A stretch of DNA of 64,000 nt, taken from NCBI RefSeq assembly GCF_000364225.2, contig NZ_AQFT02000001.1, positions 4,903,501 through 4,967,500 of the forward strand, in the 5' to 3' direction. The stretch's first letter is position 1. Every line of letters starts with the position of its first letter. The notes below the pieces were generated by a model that searched no databases, was not told where the DNA came from, and was given only the letters and a program-made list of their open reading frames with translations. Of this stretch, positions 54,241 to 63,327 are shown piece after piece. The position numbers were made by a program, and so were the translations under genes. This DNA comes from Eubacterium plexicaudatum ASF492 (GTDB taxonomy: Bacteria > Bacillota > Clostridia > Lachnospirales > Lachnospiraceae).

Positions 54241-54420
54241 TTGACTTTTCGATAAAATTGGATATAATATAGTTAATGGGATTGTGGTTGTGAGGCGCTA
54301 ATGAATTTTAGTCAGCCATTTATGAAACAGGTTCTTTGGAGCTTGCGTAGTAGTAAGTAGCCAGTCGAACCCATTAAGAAAGATTTACCAGAGCCTTGAC
54401 AGAAGTGTTGAGGCTCTTTT
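54241..54420 (+). ncRNA. Candidate small RNA with its own promoter and terminator
   Basis: TTGACT (54241) and TATAAT (54263) with a 16-bp spacer form a good sigma-A promoter. Transcription would begin near 54275 and end at the hairpin AGAGCCTTGACA/TGTTGAGGCTCT plus TTTTTCTTT (54390-54424). TTAATGGG near the 5' end pairs with CCCATTAA at 54370-54377. A 19-codon frame (MNFSQPFMKQVLWSLRSSK, 54301-54360) lies inside. About 150 nt, no downstream gene on this strand. Either a regulatory RNA or a leader peptide unit; family unknown. Confidence 0.6.
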
Positions 54421-54485
54421 TCTTTGAAAAAATTTTTGATTTTTAATGTAGGAATGAATAAGTGAGTGGGATTCCGCCGCCTTCG

Positions 54486-54635
54486 GCATTGTGGGCAATG
54501 TGTATAACTCCCCGTCTTATGGAGCTGTGGGCAACACTGTTTGCAGGATGTGGGAAAGCTGCCCTTTGCTTTTCCATATGCTGTGAATGGTGTTGTCCAT
54601 AGCGGAATGGGGAGTTATGCACATTTCCATGATGC
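54486..54635 (+). ncRNA. 150-nt long-hairpin element, copy 2
   Basis: Same length and plan as 44904-45053: GCATTGTGGG, TGTATAAC and CTCCCC on the left pair with GGGGAG, GTTATGCACA and CATGATGC on the right. Wobbles are again of the + strand G-U type. In copy 1 the inner stem is GGCTAT/ATAGCC, here CTCCCC/GGGGAG, so both sides changed together. A TTTTTT run follows at once, which could end transcription. It lies between the sRNA candidate and the 3' end of the relaxase gene. Confidence 0.72.
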
Positions 54636-55745
54636 TTTTTTGCTTTTAAAGCCCTTTTCAGACAGGGAATTACCGGGAAGGATTATTATCCCGGTCTGGC
54701 TGTTCCTGTGCGCTTTTTAGCGGCTCTGTGCGCCCTAAATACTGGTTCAGGTTCTCCAGTTTCCGGTTCAGCGATTTCAGCTCTTTTTCACAGTTTTTGT
54801 ATGTGGCGGTCAGTTCTTTTTTCTGTGCGGTCAGCTCCTGATACTCCGCTTTCAGCTTGTCGATGTTCAAGCCTTTTAAGGGGATGCCCGCCTGCTCCAG
54901 CATACGCCTTGCGCCGCCATAAAGGATGATCTGCCTCTCATGCTTACGGAAATAAGCGTCAGGGTTTTTGGACTTCTTATAGGCGGTATGATACGCTTTA
55001 TTTGCCTTGTACTGCTCCGCATATTTGATGATTTCCGCAAGGTCTTTGATGCGGTTCTCCAGCTTGCGGACAGTCTGCTTTGCTTCCTTCCCGGTGGCGG
55101 CAGTGGTGGCGATTTTCTGTTCCAGTTCTTTTATAGAGCCAGCTTCATTATATGCCTGTGCCGCAATCTTTAAATTCTCTACCGCCGCCCACCTCTGCAG
55201 CCCCGGACTGTTTTGGAATTTCTCATCAGAGGTGTCAATCAATCTCTTATTTGCGTAATCCCTTTTCGGGATAACTGCCTTCCGTTCCCGTTTCAGTTCA
55301 ATCCGTTCTTTGATGCGCTCCTTCGTGTATTCCTTTCCGAGTGACTTGATGCTGCCACGCACAAAACGGTCTTTGCCGAGTGGACGGAAGGAGATAAATT
55401 TGAGGGCGTCTTCTCCAAAAGTTTCTCCTTTTATCTCATAGCCTTTTGCCCACATCAGGAGCAGAAATTCTTCATAGGTGGAGGATGATTTTATGGCGGC
55501 GTTGATGTCTTTCCTTATCTGTGTTTTCCATGCGCCGCTGTTCCTGTCCGCCTGCCATTCGTTGTATTTTTTTCCACGTTCCCCACCGGGGATAATGACG
55601 GAAAGATTATGCTCACTGCACAGTTCGTCACTTAATTTTCTGATGCGGTAATACGTCTGTTTACAATCGTGGTATTTGTCATGTTCTATGGTAAGCGATG
55701 AACAACCTACCGTTCCCCTGATGATATGTTTAGGTGTAAAATAGT

Positions 55746-57457
55746 TTATAGCGGCAGCTGAGGCTTGTTTTCAGGTGTTATCGTTTCAACATCAATCAGC
55801 CCTGTACAGTGTTCTTTGATAAAACTGCTCCATGGAAGAAGTATTTCAACCGCAGCAGGATCATCTTTATGATCGGGCATATACAGCAGCAGGATATAAA
55901 GATACTGGAATACATTTAACTTATTGGCCTTTGCAGTTTCTATCATGCTGTAAACAAGCGCACCTGCTTTATCACCCGCAACGGATGTATGGAACAGGGA
56001 ATTTTTCCTTCCGATGGCATAAGATTTTGCACGCCGCTCCGCTGCATTGTTTGACAATTCGCATCTGCCGTCCAACAGATAGCTCTGCAGCGTTTCTCTG
56101 TGGTTTATCGCGTAATTGACAGCTTTTTCCAGCTTGCTGCCGCCGAGCGGCTTTAGTGTTTCGACCCATGCCCAGAACTTTTCCCAGACAGGCGGCTCCT
56201 TTTCCAGGCGTTTTGCTTTCCGCAGGTCCGGTTCCATGCCTTTGAGCCCTTTTTCAATGAAAAAGAGCTTGTTGAAGAACATGAGCCCGATTTCAGCCGG
56301 GATTATGCTTTTCATTTGTTCCGGGCCTGGAAGCGGGATGTCTTTTACTTCCGTTTCTGAATTTATGTCCAGCAGTTTCAACTGCTTCTGCCGCTCTGTC
56401 GGGAGGGCTTCGTAAAACTTCCTGCGGCAGTGTGCGCAGCACACAGCGAGTATTACATCTTCTACCTTGTTATAGCCGCTGTACCCGTCGCACTGTACGA
56501 TGCCGGAAAATCCATCCAGGAATGCCTTTGGAAAATCCCCGCTGCGCCCCGCCTGGTATTCGTAAAGCACGATCGGCGGCAGGCCATCGCTTCCGCTTAA
56601 ATACAGCCACATATACGAAGTGGATTCTGCGGCCCTCCCTTTTTCACGCAGCACCTGGCATGTGGTTTCATCCGCATGGATGACCCCTCTCTGCAGGAGG
56701 AGTCCATGCAGACGGTCATATACCGGCTGGAAATATTCCAGGGCGCATCTGATATACCAGTTCGCCATGGTCTCACGAGGCAGTTTCAGGCCAAGCTGGG
56801 CCATGCAGGCTTCCTGGCGGTAGTATGGGACACTTGCAAAGCTTTTATCAAACATGACATATGCTACAGCAGACGGCGATGCCGGGCTGTGCGGCAGCAA
56901 AGGCGCAGGCGTTTGCGCCTGTACGATCGTCCCGTCACCGTCCTTACGGCATTCCGGACAGATCAGCTCCTCCTGCATATAACGGACACGTTCCACTTTT
57001 GCCGGGGTTATGCGCAGCTCTGTGCGGACTTCCTTACGCCCGAGCGGCATCATTTCCGCATTGCAGTACGGACAGCGGCGGTCTTTGTCCGGGACAGGTA
57101 TAACGACATCACGGACAGGGATGTCTGCATAGCGTTCATCCCTTGTTGTTTTTTCTTTTTTGCCCGTGTGTGTTCTTTTACCGTTGTTTTTGAGGCTGGA
57201 TCTTCTGTTTCCACTGCGGCATCGGCCTGGGAGGTTTTTGTTTTTTCGCTTTTTGTTCCGAACAGCTGGCGCTTGAATTCTTCAAGCGTCTCCTCCAGGC
57301 CGGCCTTCAAAAGACGCAGGTCATCCACAAGGGAGCGCAGGTCCGCGATCGTCTGTTCCTGTTCCAGGATGCGTGCATCCTGGGACAGTATATGCGCTTT
57401 CATCTGTTCCACCATTTCTTCCAACAGCCGTGTGTATTCTTCATTATCAGCCGGCAT
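55746..57457 (-). CDS. tnpC: IS66 TnpC transposase, copy C, apparent frameshift
   Basis: ATG 57457 after GGAGGAGC. N-terminal coiled coil and basic linker in one frame; zinc finger, DDE core (HADETTCQVL, VQCDGYSGYNK, ELSNNAAERRAKSY) in another. The break is in the T-run 57149-57154 (+ strand); one more base joins RAKKKKTTRDERYADIPV to the core. Repaired length about 571 residues, as in copies A and B. Confidence 0.88.
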
Positions 57458-57744
57458 ATGCGCTCCTCCGTATTTCTTTCTGCTTATATTATAAATTATA
57501 AAGAAATGCGGGGGTGAAATCAAACCGTCCATAACTGCATGATAGGCAGTTTGACGGATTGGAAAATGGTGAAAAAAACTTCTAAATGCTGTTTTTAAGG
57601 CAGTTTGTCCACAGTATTCCGAGGGCAGGGCAGCGGCATATGCGGACAGCCCGCCCGAAAAAATCCGGCAGCGTGGATAACTTTCAAAAACGGCGCCAGC
57701 CGCCGGAAAATAAATTTTTAAATTTCATCATAATGCACAAAAGG

Positions 57745-58098
57745 TCAGAAATCTTTCCTGCCGGAAGGCTGCACTGCATTCGGCTGGCAGATGGAGAGTC
57801 CTTCCGGAAGCCAGCGCAGCTGCTGGCGGGTGAGCAGCCTGACTTCTTTCGCATCGCGCGGCCACTGGAACTTTCCATTATCCAGCCGTTTCGTGCAGAG
57901 CACAAATCCCGTCTGGTCAAAGTACAGAGCCTTGAGCGTATTTCTTTTTCTGCCACAGAACAGGTACAGTGCATCTGCATAAGGATCCATCTGGTAAGTG
58001 TCGCGGATAAGGGCCATAAGGCCGTCGAAGCTGCGCCGCATATCCGTGCGCCCGGTGACGATATAAACTTTTGTATCACCGGACAATGCGCCTAACAC
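57745..58098 (-). CDS. tnpB: IS66 TnpB, copy C
   Basis: 117 residues: VYIVTGRTDMRRSFDGLMALI, FCGRKRNTLKALYFDQTGFV, RLLTRQQLRWLPEGLSI. Intact and overlapping TnpA by 7 nt. Close homologue of the copy A and B proteins. Confidence 0.88.
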   Translation of the reverse strand: MLGALSGDTKVYIVTGRTDMRRSFDGLMALIRDTYQMDPYADALYLFCGRKRNTLKALYFDQTGFVLCTKRLDNGKFQWPRDAKEVRLLTRQQLRWLPEGLSICQPNAVQPSGRKDF

Positions 58099-58478
58099 AG
58101 AGATCCCAGCGCCAGAAGCGTATTGCGAATGATGTCTTCTGAAGCGCCTTCTAAGATTTCAACACGGTATCCGGATATCCTGACTGTGACAACAACACGG
58201 GCAGACGGGACCTGCATTGCACCACCGGCGGGAGCCTGTGGATAAAGCACCGGATCAGCAGCCATTTCCAGAGGAACCACTTCGTGTTTCTGCCCAGAAG
58301 CAGCTGTCTGTGATCCTGGTATGCCACAGGACTTTTTTCTTAAATCTGCGGCTTTATTATAAAATGTTTTTATGGATATAGAACGTGTCTGGCACCAGTT
58401 TTTGACAGACAGGCCGCTGGCGCGGCACTCCTGGATTAGCTCCAGCCATTCCTGGTCGCTGCGTATTTTCTTTGACAT
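58092..58478 (-). CDS. tnpA: IS66 TnpA-like protein, copy C, intact
   Basis: 128 residues without a break: SDQEWLELIQECRASGL, NWCQTRSISIKTFYNKAADL, then HEVVPLEMAADPV and RVEILEGASEDIIRNTLLAL. It serves as the reference that shows where the copy A and B frames were lost. Confidence 0.88.
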   Translation of the reverse strand: MSKKIRSDQEWLELIQECRASGLSVKNWCQTRSISIKTFYNKAADLRKKSCGIPGSQTAASGQKHEVVPLEMAADPVLYPQAPAGGAMQVPSARVVVTVRISGYRVEILEGASEDIIRNTLLALGSLC

Positions 58479-58953
58479 AGCATCATCTCCTGATAGTTAT
58501 TTTAGAGCTGATAGCAGCAGCGGATGCCAGACAGATGGCTGCCGGACTGCTTGATCAAGAACTGATGTAGATATTCGCTCCAAGTTGCTATCATTATAGG
58601 GCAAAATCCTGTTCTTGTGGGACGGCAGGTTATTCATCGCTTACGTTCTATGTTGTCGGCGGCACAGAAAATGATGTGGTTGTGGACGTGACCTTTATCA
58701 ATGTGGGTGGTGACAACATAAGAGTATTTCCCCTCTAAAACTTTGTCCGCAAGCTCTTTCCCAATCTGGTGCGCTTCCTCAAAACTGACCTCACCGGGAG
58801 CGAAAGCCTGTATCAGATGATAGGCTTTATTGGGGCTGTTTTCCCGGCAGTGGTCTAAGGTATATTTAAAGTCAATCGCTGCGGTTTCCGGCGCACAGGC
58901 ATAGGAAGAAATATAGATGCTTTCGTCCGTTTTATCCGGGTTGCATATGTAGG

Positions 58954-59403
58954 CTACCGCTTTATCAACGGTTGCTGTGATAGCATGGATTTTTGTGTAT
59001 GCCATACCTGTTTCATCAACTCCTTTACTTCGTCCATATCTTCCTGATAGACATGGTTTGTGCTGTTAATTCTTTTTGCAATCTGGTTCAGGCTGGAGCT
59101 GATCCGTCCAAGCTCCGTATTGTATTCCCGTAGGAAACTGTAATCCACATCATAGACGTATCCGTATAAAATCAGCTTCCGGATGAAAGCCGATTTGCTT
59201 TTCATGCCGGACAGTTTAAACTTCTCGTCAAGGATATACTGCTCTTTATCATCTAAGTGAAATTCATTCCGGTTGGTTCGTGTCCTGTTTGCCATTTCTG
59301 CATTGTCCTTTCTAAATTTGGGCATAAAAAAACTGCTGTAACTTGTCTGGTTTACAACAGTCTGGTTTCGTGTCGGTTCAGTTTTTTTGATAGACTTATC
59401 CAT
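58954..59403 (-). CDS. mobC: MobC-like relaxosome protein
   Basis: 149 residues. NEFHLDDKEQYILDEKFKLSGMKSKSAFIRKLILYG is a ribbon-helix-helix DNA-binding start; LGRISSSLNQIAKRINSTNHVYQEDMDEVKELMKQVW is the MobC C-terminal helix pair. It overlaps the relaxase start by 52 nt. It would bind oriT and help the relaxase nick. The likely oriT lies directly upstream. Confidence 0.85.
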   Translation of the reverse strand: MDKSIKKTEPTRNQTVVNQTSYSSFFMPKFRKDNAEMANRTRTNRNEFHLDDKEQYILDEKFKLSGMKSKSAFIRKLILYGYVYDVDYSFLREYNTELGRISSSLNQIAKRINSTNHVYQEDMDEVKELMKQVWHTQKSMLSQQPLIKR

Positions 59404-59489
59404 GTGTTATTGTAGCAAATCTGCGGATAAAGGTCAAGGACTGGCAGAGAAAAGACAGAAAGAAAATCAAAGAGGGTTAGGGACACTTC

Positions 59490-59605
59490 CCTATGGAAAT
59501 TTCATCAAACGGACGGTAGGACGGAATGATGAATTTCGCCCATGTGTCCGGACATGGGCAGTGCTTGCTATTCTACCTACGACACTCCCGGAGGGTGTGT
59601 CGCAA
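59490..59605. other. oriT candidate upstream of mobC
   Basis: Three inverted repeats in 110 bp: GAAATTTCATCA/TGATGAATTTC (59496-59538), CCCATGT..GTCCGGAC..ATGGG (59539-59558) and CGACAC.CCC/GGG.GTGTCG (59580-59602), followed by CGCAAATTATTAAA. Position just upstream of mobC/relaxase and the last repeat followed by an AT-rich nick-like sequence are typical of oriT. The exact nick site cannot be given. No gene in 59404-59691. Confidence 0.6.
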
Positions 59606-59691
59606 ATTATTAAATTTTTAGAAAAAATGAGTTTCTACTTGATATTAGACGTTTAAACGTCTAGTATTGGATAAAAGATGGAGGGATAGAA

Positions 59692-59880
59692 ATGGAATAT
59701 ATATCGGTAAAAGAAGCATCTTTAAAATGGGGGATTTCGGAACGGAGAATACAACGCTTATGTTTAGAGGAAAGGGTAGCCGGAGCAATTAGGTTTAGCA
59801 GGGTTTGGATGATACCAAAAGATGCAGAGAAACCAGCAGATGCCCGCATAAGAGAAGAGAGGATGAAAAGACATGAATAA
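59692..59880 (+). CDS. Small helix-turn-helix (excisionase-type) protein
   Basis: 62 residues: MEYISVKEASLKWGISERRIQRLCLEERVAGAIRFSRVWMIP, a MerR/HTH_17-like winged helix, then a charged tail. It overlaps the response-regulator gene by 8 nt, so it starts a regulatory and transporter operon reading to the right. Perhaps a DNA-binding co-regulator. Confidence 0.75.
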   Translation: MEYISVKEASLKWGISERRIQRLCLEERVAGAIRFSRVWMIPKDAEKPADARIREERMKRHE

Positions 59881-60574
59881 GGTTTTGATTATTGATGATG
59901 ATAAAGAGCTTTGTATGCTTATGGCAAAGTGTATTGAGCAGGAAAATCTTAGTGTGGTTGTTGCTAATGGTGGCATAGAAGGACTGCGGATATTGGAGGA
60001 AGATAAAGATAGCTGTTCACTTATTATTCTTGATATTATGATGCCCGATTTAGATGGTTTTCAAGTGTTGCAGCAAATAAGATAGACAAGCAATATTCCT
60101 GTCCTTATGCTGACTGCAAAAAGCGATGAAGAAGATAAAGTGTCAGGCTTGCGGATGGGGGCGGATGATTACCTGACAAAGCCATTTAGCATTAATGAGC
60201 TTATGGCACGGGTAAATTCCTTAATCCGGCGTTATACCCTGCTTAATCCTGTTTCCAGTCCTGAAACAGATTGCATGACGTTTCAGGGGATGACGATTGA
60301 CAGCCTTAAGCGCCTTGTTTTTCAAGGGAATGAACAGATTGAGCTTACGGGAAAAGAATTTGACCTGCTTTCTTTTCTGGCATCAAATAAGGGTAAAGTA
60401 TTTACAAAAAAGCAGATTTATACGCAGGTTTGGGCGGAAGAATATGCTTTTGACGACAGTAATATCATGTCATTTATCAGCAAATTGAGGAAAAAAATTG
60501 AACCAGATCCGGAACATCCGTTTTACATTTTGACTGTCCGTGGCGTTGGCTACCGTTTTAACAGGGAGGCTTGA
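59873..60574 (+). pseudogene. OmpR-family response regulator with an in-frame stop
   Basis: Receiver: VLIIDDDKELCMLMAKC, phospho-Asp in LIILDIMMPDLDGFQVLQQI. A TAG at 60083-60085 follows QQIR; the same frame goes on with TSNIPVLMLTAKSDEEDKV, GADDYLTKPFSINEL and an OmpR winged helix (LTGKEFDLLSFLASNKGKVFT, ILTVRGVGYRF). About 233 residues without the stop. Unlike the other breaks this is a substitution, not a run-length change, so it may be a true nonsense mutation (or suppressed codon). The receiver would be cut before its final strands. Confidence 0.8.
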
Positions 60575-60575
60575 C

Positions 60576-61498
60576 ATGAGTATTAACCCATTTTTATTGA
60601 TTATGTTTTGCATAGCTTTGTTGGTAATCCTATTTCTTTTCACAAAACTCAGGCGTGTACGGGGGCAGTTGTCTATTATTGAGGAAGCGCTTGAAGATAT
60701 AAAATCTGGGAACTTAAACCGCCGTATGCTGACTAAGAAAAATGATATGACAAGAAAAATCTGCTATGGAATTAATGAGATTGCAATGAATAGCCAGACG
60801 CAGCTTATCAGACAAAAACAGTCTGAACAGGCATACAAGAGGTTAATGACCAGCATCTCCCACGATGTCAAAACTCCTCTTGCTTCTCTGGTCGGTTATT
60901 TGGAAGCAATCGAATGTAAGATAGTCGCAGGAGAAGAAAAAGACGAATACGTCCATGTCGCATTTGAGAAAGCTCATTACTTAAAGCATTTTGTAGAAAA
61001 TCTCTTTGAATGGGTGAAGCTGGATTCCGGAGAACAGATTTTTCATTTTGAAGTTTTAGACCTAAACGAATTATCCCGGAATATTATAGTTGATTGGATT
61101 TCTGTTTTAGAAAATAGTAATTTTGACTATGCGTTTGATATACCGGAAGCAGAATATCTTATGCGTATAGATGCAAACGCTTATAGCCGCATCCTCAACA
61201 ATCTGTTGCAGAATGTCCTTATCCATAGCAAGGGAAGTAAAATAGTATTCCATGTTTTTGAAGATAATCTGCAAGCTAAAATCACTATAACAGATAATGG
61301 AAAAGGAATATCTCCCGATCATCTGCCACATATTTTTGAAAGAATGTATCAATGCGATCAGTCAAGGTCTGCTGGTGGAAATGGATTAGGCTTATCAATC
61401 GTAAAAGAACTTGTAGCTGCTCACAAAGGAACAATTACCGTTGACAGCACTCCCGATAGGGGACTACATTTACCTTATTACTTCCGAAATCCCTGTAA
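60576..61498 (+). CDS. Sensor histidine kinase (lantibiotic-type), apparent frameshift near C-terminus
   Basis: ATG 60576, 2 nt after the regulator stop. One N-terminal TM helix (FLLIMFCIALLVILFLFTKL), HAMP-like helix, HisKA with ISHDVKTPLASLVGYLEAIE, N box NLLQNVLIHS, DNGKGISPDHLPHIFERMY and GGNGLGLSIVKELVAAH. At GGGG 61459-61462 one more G gives DRGTTFTLLLPKSL and a stop at 61498, about 307 residues, instead of the raw run-on to 61550. Pairs with the regulator and the ABC genes as in BceS/SpaK-like systems. Confidence 0.85.
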
Positions 61499-61515
61499 TA
61501 ATACGGGGATTTTTC
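61489..61515 (+). terminator. Probable terminator or attenuator after the kinase gene
   Basis: AATCCC pairs with GGGGATT around a TAATAATAC-type loop and is followed by TTTTTC. It sits on the restored kinase stop and before the ABC genes, so the ABC operon probably has its own promoter in 61515-61620 with some read-through. Confidence 0.6.
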
Positions 61516-61624
61516 AGTTTGTCAAATTTCGCTTAACTGTAAAAGCATGAAAAAAGCAAGGTTTCGGCAAGGTTTTGGCAAGGTTAGCGTGATAAAATAG
61601 CAAATATGAAAAGGAGGTTTCGCA

Positions 61625-62548
61625 ATGAGCAAATATGTAATTGAAACAAAAAATCTTACCAAACAATACGGAACACAGAAAAGCGTTGCAGATTTGAATA
61701 TCCATGTCCAGCAAGGGCGTATCTATGGTCTGCTTGGCAGGAATGGAGCCGGAAAGACAACGACAATGAAAATGCTGCTTGGGTTGACACAGCCCACTTC
61801 CGGGGAAGTTACAATTTGGGGAAAGCCCCTGCGGACAAATGAAAAGAAGCTGTTGCCCCGGATTGGCTGTCTGATTGAATCACCCGGATTTTATCCAAAT
61901 CTAACCGCCACAGAAAACCTGCGTATTTTTGCTGCCCTGCGGGGAGTGCCGAACCGCAATGCAATTAAAAATGCACTTGATTTAGTGGGGCTTCCCTATA
62001 AAGACAAAAAGCTGTTTTCCCAATATTCGCTTGGAATGAAGCAGCGGTTGGCGATTGCCCTTGCCATTATGCACGACCCGGAGCTTTTGATTTTGGACGA
62101 ACCGATTAACGGTCTTGACCCGATTGGAATTGCAGAAGTGCGCTCTTTTATCCGTGACCTCTGTACTGAAAGGGGGAAAACGATATTGATTTCCAGCCAT
62201 ATTCTTTCCGAAATTGCATTGCTGGCTGATGATATAGGAATTATTGACCACGGTGCATTATTGGAGGAAGAAAGCCTTGCAGAGCTGGAAACAAAGAGCA
62301 GCAGGCATATCCGTTTTACTGTTTCCAGTACAACACAGGCGGCAAGGATTTTAGAACGCAATTTCCATGAAACGCAGTTTACTATACAGGACGACCACAA
62401 AATGCGTCTGCATAATTTAGATATTTCAGTTGGAGATATTGTAACAGCTTTTGTCGAAAATGGGCTTACCGTATCAGAAGCCTATGTCTGCGAAGAAAGC
62501 TTTGAAGATTATTTCAAGCGTGTAACAGGGGGTGAGGGGATTGCTTGA
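61625..62548 (+). CDS. ABC ATPase, lantibiotic/bacitracin immunity type
   Basis: 307 residues, ATG 61625 after AAGGAGG. Walker A GRNGAGKTTTMKMLLG, IGCLIESPGFYPNLTA (BcrA-type Q loop), signature YSLGMKQRLAIALAIM, Walker B LLILDEPINGLDPIG and SSHILSEIALLAD. A C-terminal BcrA-like domain of about 80 residues follows. Partner of the two permeases downstream; the set resembles the NisFEG/BcrAB class, which removes peptide antibiotics from the membrane. Confidence 0.9.
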   Translation: MSKYVIETKNLTKQYGTQKSVADLNIHVQQGRIYGLLGRNGAGKTTTMKMLLGLTQPTSGEVTIWGKPLRTNEKKLLPRIGCLIESPGFYPNLTATENLRIFAALRGVPNRNAIKNALDLVGLPYKDKKLFSQYSLGMKQRLAIALAIMHDPELLILDEPINGLDPIGIAEVRSFIRDLCTERGKTILISSHILSEIALLADDIGIIDHGALLEEESLAELETKSSRHIRFTVSSTTQAARILERNFHETQFTIQDDHKMRLHNLDISVGDIVTAFVENGLTVSEAYVCEESFEDYFKRVTGGEGIA

Positions 62549-63314
62549 TCTTGTAAAGTGTGAATTTTGGAAGTTGAAACGGAAAGGCTTGTTTAAAATC
62601 GCTCTCTTTACGGCTGTTTTATTCCCTGTTTTTAATATTATGCTTTTATCAGAGGGAAGTTTAGCAGATGTTATGAGCAGTGTGCGTGAGGAAAGCGGTT
62701 TCTTACTTCTGATCCCGATATTAGTAATTATAGCTGCTAACCTGTTTTTTGAAGAACACGATAACGACACCTTAAAAAATCTTCTTTGCGTTCCAATTTC
62801 AAAAAGTCACTTAGTCATAGCAAAGGTTACTGTACTTTTTCTGTTTTCAGTTGCTTATGAACTGTTAGGCTTTTGTATTGGTATCTTAATTGCTCTTGCA
62901 CAGGGTATTTCTTTAAATGGGTGGGCTTTACAGCTGTTCCTTACATTTTGTACAGGTATTTTACTTTGGGCGGCAGCTCTGCCATGTATTATCCTTGTGG
63001 TCTGGTGCAATAAGTCCTATATAATTTCTGTCATAATCGCTTTCTTCTATACACTGCTTGGATTTGCATTGCACCTAAGTGATGCCATTATGATGAAACC
63101 ATTAGGGCTGAATATCAGCACATTTATTCCTGTACCTATGGTCTTTCGGTGGCTGTATCAGTTTAAGGTGCCGGAAGGAAAGATTATGACAGACTTTTAC
63201 AACCGTCTAAGCCCGTACTTTGTATCAACGCCTGTCATATTTGCGGTACTGATTGCGGAAGCGATTGTATGTATTATATTGGTTACACGGGTTTATCAAA
63301 AACAGGAAGCATAA
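62532..63314 (+). CDS. ABC-2 permease (immunity type), first subunit
   Basis: About 260 residues; GTG 62532 overlaps the ATPase end by 17 nt. Six TM helices, starting IALFTAVLFPVFNIMLL and ending VIFAVLIAEAIVCIILV. The EEHDNDTLKNLLCVPISKSHLVIAK loop is the hallmark of lantibiotic-immunity permeases (EpiE/NisE-like). Acts with the ATPase and the following permease. Confidence 0.88.
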   Translation: MRGLLDLVKCEFWKLKRKGLFKIALFTAVLFPVFNIMLLSEGSLADVMSSVREESGFLLLIPILVIIAANLFFEEHDNDTLKNLLCVPISKSHLVIAKVTVLFLFSVAYELLGFCIGILIALAQGISLNGWALQLFLTFCTGILLWAAALPCIILVVWCNKSYIISVIIAFFYTLLGFALHLSDAIMMKPLGLNISTFIPVPMVFRWLYQFKVPEGKIMTDFYNRLSPYFVSTPVIFAVLIAEAIVCIILVTRVYQKQEA

Positions 63315-63327
63315 CAGGAGGTTTTAT

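Larger units (their letters stand above)
55691..58644 (-). mobile_element. IS66-family element, copy C, in the relaxase gene
   Basis: 2954 bp with ends GTAAGCGATGAACAACC and the complement. Flanked by the perfect 8-bp duplication GTTCTATG (55683-55690 and 58645-58652), the IS66 hallmark. Its proteins are related to but clearly diverged from copies A and B, so it came from a separate lineage. Confidence 0.93.
54670..59005 (-). pseudogene. Relaxase (MOBP/VirD2-like), interrupted by IS66 copy C
   Basis: The N-terminal part 58645-59005 has MAYTKIHAITATVDKAVAYI with the Tyr-containing start, and the HUH-type metal motif THIDKGHVHNHIIF. The remainder runs 55690-54670 (YRIRKLSDELCSEHNLSVI, a central helical part, a C-terminal coiled coil with EYQELTAQKKELTATY). 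Joined after removal of the IS and one duplication, the frame is continuous: 458 codons. It would nick oriT with MobC to start conjugative DNA transfer. The insertion makes the element non-mobile unless helped in trans. Confidence 0.88.
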
